A DNA stretch of 64,000 nucleotides from Nitratireductor thuwali. Its GTDB lineage: Bacteria > Pseudomonadota > Alphaproteobacteria > Rhizobiales > Rhizobiaceae. The position numbers and the translations under genes were made by a program. The notes beneath the pieces are model-generated. The model was not told where the DNA came from, did not search any database, and was given only the letters and a program-made list of their open reading frames with translations. Location of the stretch: NCBI RefSeq assembly GCF_036621415.1, contig NZ_CP030943.1:62001-126000 (forward strand), given 5' to 3'. Below are positions 59,709 to 64,000 of the stretch, in pieces. Numbering within the stretch: position 1 is the stretch's first letter; each line of letters opens with the position of its first letter.

Positions 59709-62156
59709 ATGGTCGCGCTTCGTCAGTTCCGTAACACCCGACCATCCTTCTCCGACCTGCTGCCCTATGCGGGCCTGGTCGACGACGGCGTGATCCTGCT
59801 CAAGGACGGGTCGGTCATGGCCGGCTGGTATTTTGCCGGCCCGGACTCGGAGAGCTCGACCAACCTCGAGCGCAATGAGGTGTCGCGGCAGATCAACACG
59901 ATCCTGTCCCGGCTCGGATCGGGCTGGATGATCCAGGTCGAGGCAGTGCGCATCCCCACGGTCGCCTATCCCGCCCGCGAGGACTGCCATTTCCCCGATC
60001 CCGTGACGCGCGCGATCGACAACGAACGCCGGGCGCATTTCGAGGCCGAGAGCGGCCATTACGAGAGCCAGCACGCCATCATTCTCACCTACCGGCCGCC
60101 CGAACGACGGCGGTCGAGCCTCGCACGCTATGTCTATTCCGATGGTGAGAGCCGCGCGGAGACCTATGCCGATGTGGTCCTGGACACCTTCCGCACGTCG
60201 ATCCGCGAGTTCGAACAGTATCTGGCCAATGTGCTCTCGATCCGGCGGATGGTCACGCGCACTGTCGCCGATCCCGAATCTGGCCGCGAGATCCGGTACG
60301 ACGAACTCTTCCAGTTCATCCGGTTTTGCATCGTGGGCGAAAGCCATCCGGTGCGCTTGCCGGCGATCCCCATGTATTTGGATTGGCTGGCCACGGCCGA
60401 GTTCCACCACGGCCTGTCGCCGGTAGTGGACGGACGGTATCTGGCGGTCGTCGCGATCGACGGGTTTCCGGCCGAGAGCTGGCCGGGGATCCTCAATTCG
60501 CTCGACCTGATGCCACTCACCTACCGGTGGTCAAGCCGCTTCATCTTCCTCGACGACCAGGAAGCGCGCGCAAAGCTCGAACGCACACGGAAGAAGTGGC
60601 AGCAGAAGGTGCGGCCGTTCTTCGACCAGCTTTTTCAGACCCAGAGCCGGGCAGTCGACCAGGACGCCGTGACGATGGTCGCCGAAGCCGAGGACGCCAT
60701 TGCCGAGGCCTCGTCCCAGCTCGTCGCCTTTGGCTACTACACACCGGTGATCGTCCTTTTCGATACCGACGATGTCCGGTTGCGCGACCACGCCGAGGCG
60801 GTGCGCAGGCTTGTCCAGGCCGAAGGTTTCGGCGCGCGCATCGAGACGCTCAATGCGACTGAAGCGTATCTCGGCAGCCTGCCGGGCATCACCTATGCCA
60901 ATGTTCGCGAACCACTCGTCAACACGGGCAATCTGGCGGACCTCATTCCGCTCAACTCGGTCTGGTCGGGCAGCACGAGCGCGCCGTGCCCGTTCTATCC
61001 GACCGGCTCGCCACCCTTGATGCAGGTCGCTTCGGGCTCGACACCCTTCCGGCTGAACCTGCATGTCGACGATGTGGGGCATACGCTCGTGTTCGGGCCG
61101 ACCGGTTCGGGCAAGTCGACATTGCTCGCGCTGATCGCGGCACAGTTTCGGCGCTACGAGAACGCGCAGATCTTCGCCTTCGACAAGGGCCGATCGCTGC
61201 GCCCACTCACGATCGCCGCGGAGGGCGATCATTATGAGGTTGGGGCAGGGGAGGGATCTTCCCTGTCGTTCTGCCCGCTGGCCGAGCTGGCGACCGATGG
61301 AGACCGGGCCTGGGCAAGCGAATGGATCGACACGCTGATCGCCATGCAAGGGGTGGCGATCACACCCGATCATCGCAACGCGATCTCACGCCAGGTCGAT
61401 CTCATGGCGTCGGCGCGCGGCCGCTCGCTCTCGGATTTCGTGAGCGGGGTGCAGATGCGCGAAATCAAGAACGCGCTCCACCACTACACGGTCGACGGTC
61501 CGATGGGGCAACTCCTCGACGCTGAGGAGGACGGGCTGGCGCTCGGCGCATTCCAGACCTTCGAAATCGAGGAGCTGATGAACATGGGCGAGCGCAATCT
61601 CGTGCCTGTGCTCCTCTACCTTTTCCGCAGGATCGAAAAACGCCTGACGGGAGCGCCCAGTCTCATCGTTCTCGACGAGGCCTGGCTGATGCTCGGCCAT
61701 CCCACCTTCAGGGACAAGATCAGGGAGTGGCTGAAGGTCCTGCGGAAGGCGAACTGCGCCGTGCTGCTCGCCACACAGTCGATCTCTGACGCCGAACGCT
61801 CGGGCATCATCGACGTGCTCAAGGAAAGCTGTCCGACCAAGATCTGCCTGCCGAACGGTGCCGCGCGCGAACCGGGCACGCGCGACTTCTATGAGCGCAT
61901 CGGCTTCAACGAGCGGCAGATCGAGATCGTCGCCACCGCGACGCCGAAGCGTGAATACTACGTCGCAAGTCCCGAGGGCAGGCGGCTATTCGACATGGCG
62001 CTTGGCCCGGTCGCGCTCGCCTTCGCAGGTGCCTCGGGCAAGGAAGACCTCAAACGCATCGATCAGCTGCACAAGGATCATGGTCCGGACTGGCCGGCTG
62101 CGTGGCTCATGGAAAGGGGTATTGGCAATGCCGAAGCCATTCTCACACGCGATTAG
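59709..62156 (+). CDS. trbE: TrbE (VirB4-like) conjugal transfer ATPase
   Basis: An 815-residue VirB4-family ATPase. The N-terminal VALRQFRNTRPSFSDLLPYAGLVDDGV is TrbE-specific; the motor domain has Walker A FGPTGSGKSTLLAL near residue 462 and Walker B SLIVLDEAWLMLGH. It drives pilus assembly and substrate transport. ATG 59709 was chosen; an in-frame GTG at 59688 overlaps trbD. The C-terminus overlaps trbJ by 29 bases. Confidence 0.95.
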   Translation: MVALRQFRNTRPSFSDLLPYAGLVDDGVILLKDGSVMAGWYFAGPDSESSTNLERNEVSRQINTILSRLGSGWMIQVEAVRIPTVAYPAREDCHFPDPVTRAIDNERRAHFEAESGHYESQHAIILTYRPPERRRSSLARYVYSDGESRAETYADVVLDTFRTSIREFEQYLANVLSIRRMVTRTVADPESGREIRYDELFQFIRFCIVGESHPVRLPAIPMYLDWLATAEFHHGLSPVVDGRYLAVVAIDGFPAESWPGILNSLDLMPLTYRWSSRFIFLDDQEARAKLERTRKKWQQKVRPFFDQLFQTQSRAVDQDAVTMVAEAEDAIAEASSQLVAFGYYTPVIVLFDTDDVRLRDHAEAVRRLVQAEGFGARIETLNATEAYLGSLPGITYANVREPLVNTGNLADLIPLNSVWSGSTSAPCPFYPTGSPPLMQVASGSTPFRLNLHVDDVGHTLVFGPTGSGKSTLLALIAAQFRRYENAQIFAFDKGRSLRPLTIAAEGDHYEVGAGEGSSLSFCPLAELATDGDRAWASEWIDTLIAMQGVAITPDHRNAISRQVDLMASARGRSLSDFVSGVQMREIKNALHHYTVDGPMGQLLDAEEDGLALGAFQTFEIEELMNMGERNLVPVLLYLFRRIEKRLTGAPSLIVLDEAWLMLGHPTFRDKIREWLKVLRKANCAVLLATQSISDAERSGIIDVLKESCPTKICLPNGAAREPGTRDFYERIGFNERQIEIVATATPKREYYVASPEGRRLFDMALGPVALAFAGASGKEDLKRIDQLHKDHGPDWPAAWLMERGIGNAEAILTRD

Positions 62157-62928
62157 GATCACGGCCGCCGCGATGATGAGCGCGTGCCTGGCCTTCACGG
62201 GGCCGGCTTATGCTGGCGCGGTCACCGGGAACGCGACCGAATGGACCCAGCTCCTCAACAACGCCGAGCTGGTGGGGCTCACGGGCCAGTCGGCCGAGCA
62301 GATCCAGAACCAGATCACGCAAATCGCGCAATTATCCGAGCAAATCCAGAATCAGCTCCGCATCTACGAGAACATGCTGCAGAACACGCTGCAGCTGCCC
62401 GATCACGTCTGGGGTCAGGTCGAAAGCGACCTCATGGCGCTCCAGAACCTCGTCAACCAGGGCGCAGGCATCGCCTTTGCGATGGGCAATATCGACGACG
62501 TTCTCAAGCAACGCTTCGAGAGCTTCGCCGAGTTCGAGACGGGGCTCGCGAACGGCGAGGATTTCTCCTCGAGCTATCAGTCATGGTCGGACACCAACCG
62601 GGGGACGATTTCGGCGACGCTCCGGGCGGCCGGGCTGACGGCCGATCAGTTCGCCAGTGAAGAGGCGACGATGAGCCAACTTCGCTCGATGTCGCAGAGC
62701 TCCGTCGGACAGATGCAGGCGCTTCAGGTCGGCCATCAGATTGCCGCGCAACAGGTGGCGCAGACGCAGAAACTGCGCGGCCTCGTCTCCCAGCAGATCA
62801 CGATGATGGCGACCTGGCATCAATCCGAGCAGGCCACAAAGGATCTCGCGCAGACACGTCGAGAGGACTTTTTCAACTCGAATGCGCCGTCGACATCGGG
62901 CGGCCAGGTCATGGAGCCGCGCTGGTGA
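62128..62928 (+). CDS. trbJ: TrbJ (VirB5-like)
   Basis: A 266-residue exported protein: signal peptide (AIRITAAAMMSACLAFTGPAYA-G), then coiled, Gln-rich helices (SAEQIQNQITQIAQLSEQIQNQ, HQIAAQQVAQTQKLRGLVSQQ), as in VirB5/TrbJ minor pilus proteins. It overlaps trbE and, by four bases, trbK. Confidence 0.92.
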   Translation: MPKPFSHAIRITAAAMMSACLAFTGPAYAGAVTGNATEWTQLLNNAELVGLTGQSAEQIQNQITQIAQLSEQIQNQLRIYENMLQNTLQLPDHVWGQVESDLMALQNLVNQGAGIAFAMGNIDDVLKQRFESFAEFETGLANGEDFSSSYQSWSDTNRGTISATLRAAGLTADQFASEEATMSQLRSMSQSSVGQMQALQVGHQIAAQQVAQTQKLRGLVSQQITMMATWHQSEQATKDLAQTRREDFFNSNAPSTSGGQVMEPRW

Positions 62929-63134
62929 CAAGAACACTCATTGTCGTGGCGGCAGCCACTGTCATTGTCGGGATCGCTGTTGCGATCTGGTTCGTACCGG
63001 GCCTTCGCGAGGCGCCCGATCGGGCACGCAGAGTCCTCGACACACCGACTGAGTATGACACCACCGGCGGGCAGGAGATGCGGCCACGCTGGGGCAATGG
63101 AGAGGGGCAGGGCGATGAGGCCCCCGACAACTAA
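62925..63134 (+). CDS. trbK: TrbK-like small membrane protein
   Basis: A 69-residue protein from GTG 62925 with one N-terminal membrane helix (LIVVAAATVIVGIAVAIWFV) and a polar tail. In RP4 TrbK is the entry-exclusion lipoprotein; this version has no lipobox Cys, so it is the alternative type found in Ti-like trb operons. Its coding end overlaps trbL by 20 bases. Confidence 0.8.
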   Translation: MTRTLIVVAAATVIVGIAVAIWFVPGLREAPDRARRVLDTPTEYDTTGGQEMRPRWGNGEGQGDEAPDN

Positions 63135-64000
63135 GCTCGCCTTTGCCGCCAGCCTCGGCGTCCTGCTTCTTCTCCAGCCCGCCCTTGCACAGGATGGCTC
63201 GCTTCTCACGACGCTGGAAAACGAAGTCGCAGACGCCGCGCAGGGATGGGAGACGACCGTCATGCAGGCGGCGCGCTCGCTGTTCTGGATCCTTGCCGGC
63301 ATCGAGGTCGGCATTGCGGCGGCCTGGCTGGTGCTCGGTGCGGCATCGCTCGACACGTGGTTCGCCGAGCTGGTGCGGCGCATCATGTTCATCGGTCTGT
63401 TCGTCTTCATCCTCGAGCAGGGGCCGGACTTCGCACGGGCAATGGTCGACAGCCTGTTCCAGATCGGCGCCGGCGGAGGATCGGCTTCGCCGGCGAACAT
63501 CTTCAACGCTGGCCTGCAGGTCGCCAGCCAGATGTCGGAGAAGGCGCAGTTCGGGCTGTTCGAGGACAATGCGCTGGCGATCGCGGCCGTGTTCGCCATG
63601 GTGATCGTCGTCATTGCCTTCAGCCTCGTGGCCGCGATCTTCGTGGCCGTGATGGCCGAGATGTATGTCGGGCTGCTCGCCGGGATGATCATGCTGGGCC
63701 TCGGCGGCTCGAGCTTCACCAAGGACTTCGCCGTCCGGTATCTCGTCTATGCGTTCTCCGTGGGCATGAAGCTGATGGCGCTTGTGATGATCGCGCGCAT
63801 CGGGTCGGAAGTCCTCATCGATCTCGCCAACTCCCCTTCGGGCGCCGACGAGTTTCTCTCCACCCTTGCCATCGGCGGTATTTCCGTCGTGGTGTTCGTC
63901 ATTGCCATGTATGTGCCCAACATCGTCCAGGGCGTCGTACAGGGTGTGTCGGTGACAGGTGGCATGGAGACGATCCGCCACGGCGGCCAGGCCGCGACCA
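63115..64000 (+). CDS. trbL: TrbL (VirB6-like), partial
   Basis: The first 295 residues of the polytopic inner-membrane channel protein TrbL; the frame is still open at the window end. It starts at ATG 63115 with a signal-like segment (LAFAASLGVLLLLQPALA-Q) and then several membrane helices (LFWILAGIEVGIAAAWLVLG, VFAMVIVVIAFSLVAAIFVAV, MYVGLLAGMIMLGLGGSSF). trbF, G, H and I are expected to follow outside the window. Confidence 0.93.
   Translation, partial: MRPPTTKLAFAASLGVLLLLQPALAQDGSLLTTLENEVADAAQGWETTVMQAARSLFWILAGIEVGIAAAWLVLGAASLDTWFAELVRRIMFIGLFVFILEQGPDFARAMVDSLFQIGAGGGSASPANIFNAGLQVASQMSEKAQFGLFEDNALAIAAVFAMVIVVIAFSLVAAIFVAVMAEMYVGLLAGMIMLGLGGSSFTKDFAVRYLVYAFSVGMKLMALVMIARIGSEVLIDLANSPSGADEFLSTLAIGGISVVVFVIAMYVPNIVQGVVQGVSVTGGMETIRHGGQAAT

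Noticed and set aside
1..64000. tRNA, rRNA, CRISPR arrays or riboswitches
   Set aside because: No cloverleaf, repeat-spacer array or known aptamer-like stretch was noticed; intergenic spaces are short and mostly explained.

Overview
The window is a high-GC alphaproteobacterial sequence, most likely part of a repABC replicon (large plasmid or chromid) of Rhizobiales or Rhodobacterales. The main evidence is the repC-repB-repA block at 53838-57628 and, divergent from it, a Ti/RP4-type conjugation operon trbB-C-D-E-J-K-L that runs off the right edge. No tRNA, rRNA or CRISPR array was seen.

Layout. (1) 1-9.2 kb, minus strand: a branched-chain-type ABC uptake system (livG, H, M, K, F) with an embedded long-chain acyl-CoA synthetase, an internally deleted second CoA ligase, and an FadH-type 2,4-dienoyl-CoA reductase. 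(2) 9.3-23.6 kb, plus strand: eleven tightly spaced or overlapping genes of CoA-thioester catabolism. They are three acyl-CoA dehydrogenases, a crotonase, a PaaK-like ligase, a two-subunit biotin carboxylase, an HMG-CoA-lyase-like protein, an SDR, a citryl-CoA-lyase-like protein, a frameshifted FAS1/MaoC-like hydratase and an MmgE/PrpD protein. The same 14-bp operator sits in the -35/-10 spacer of the liv promoter and of the divergent 9.2-kb promoter, so regions 1 and 2 look like one regulon. (3) 23.65-25.6 kb: IS21, IS110 and other transposase debris. (4) 25.6-33.0 kb, minus strand: an operon headed by a MarR gene with a Rieske dioxygenase (alpha, beta, reductase), a meta-cleavage-type hydrolase, an AMP ligase and a thiolase-like/DUF35 pair. 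(5) 33.1-37.2 kb, minus strand: a TRAP transporter behind a frameshifted extradiol dioxygenase. (6) 37.7-40.1 kb: a second transposase graveyard. (7) 40.2-46.1 kb: a homoprotocatechuate meta-cleavage cluster hpaR / hpaF-E-D-G-H-I in which hpaF and hpaI are broken. (8) 46.4-53.8 kb: plasmid accessory genes, namely scpB-like and DUF1403, vapBC, a tyrosine recombinase, a RES/Xre toxin-antitoxin pair co-transcribed with an unknown 430-residue protein, a serine recombinase and a small unknown gene. (9) 53.8-64 kb: repABC with a predicted antisense RNA, then trb.

The replicon appears to be a mobile catabolic element. It imports and CoA-activates organic acids, degrades them through beta-oxidation-like and carboxylation/lyase steps, and carries ring-dioxygenation and homoprotocatechuate-cleavage modules. 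Several catabolic genes carry single-base frameshifts, some in G/C runs, so either decay or base-calling error must be considered. The strongest candidates for undescribed biology are the three-gene RES/Xre operon, the eleven-gene CoA operon with altered lyase active sites, and the thiolase-like/DUF35 pair whose thiolase lacks its nucleophilic cysteine.
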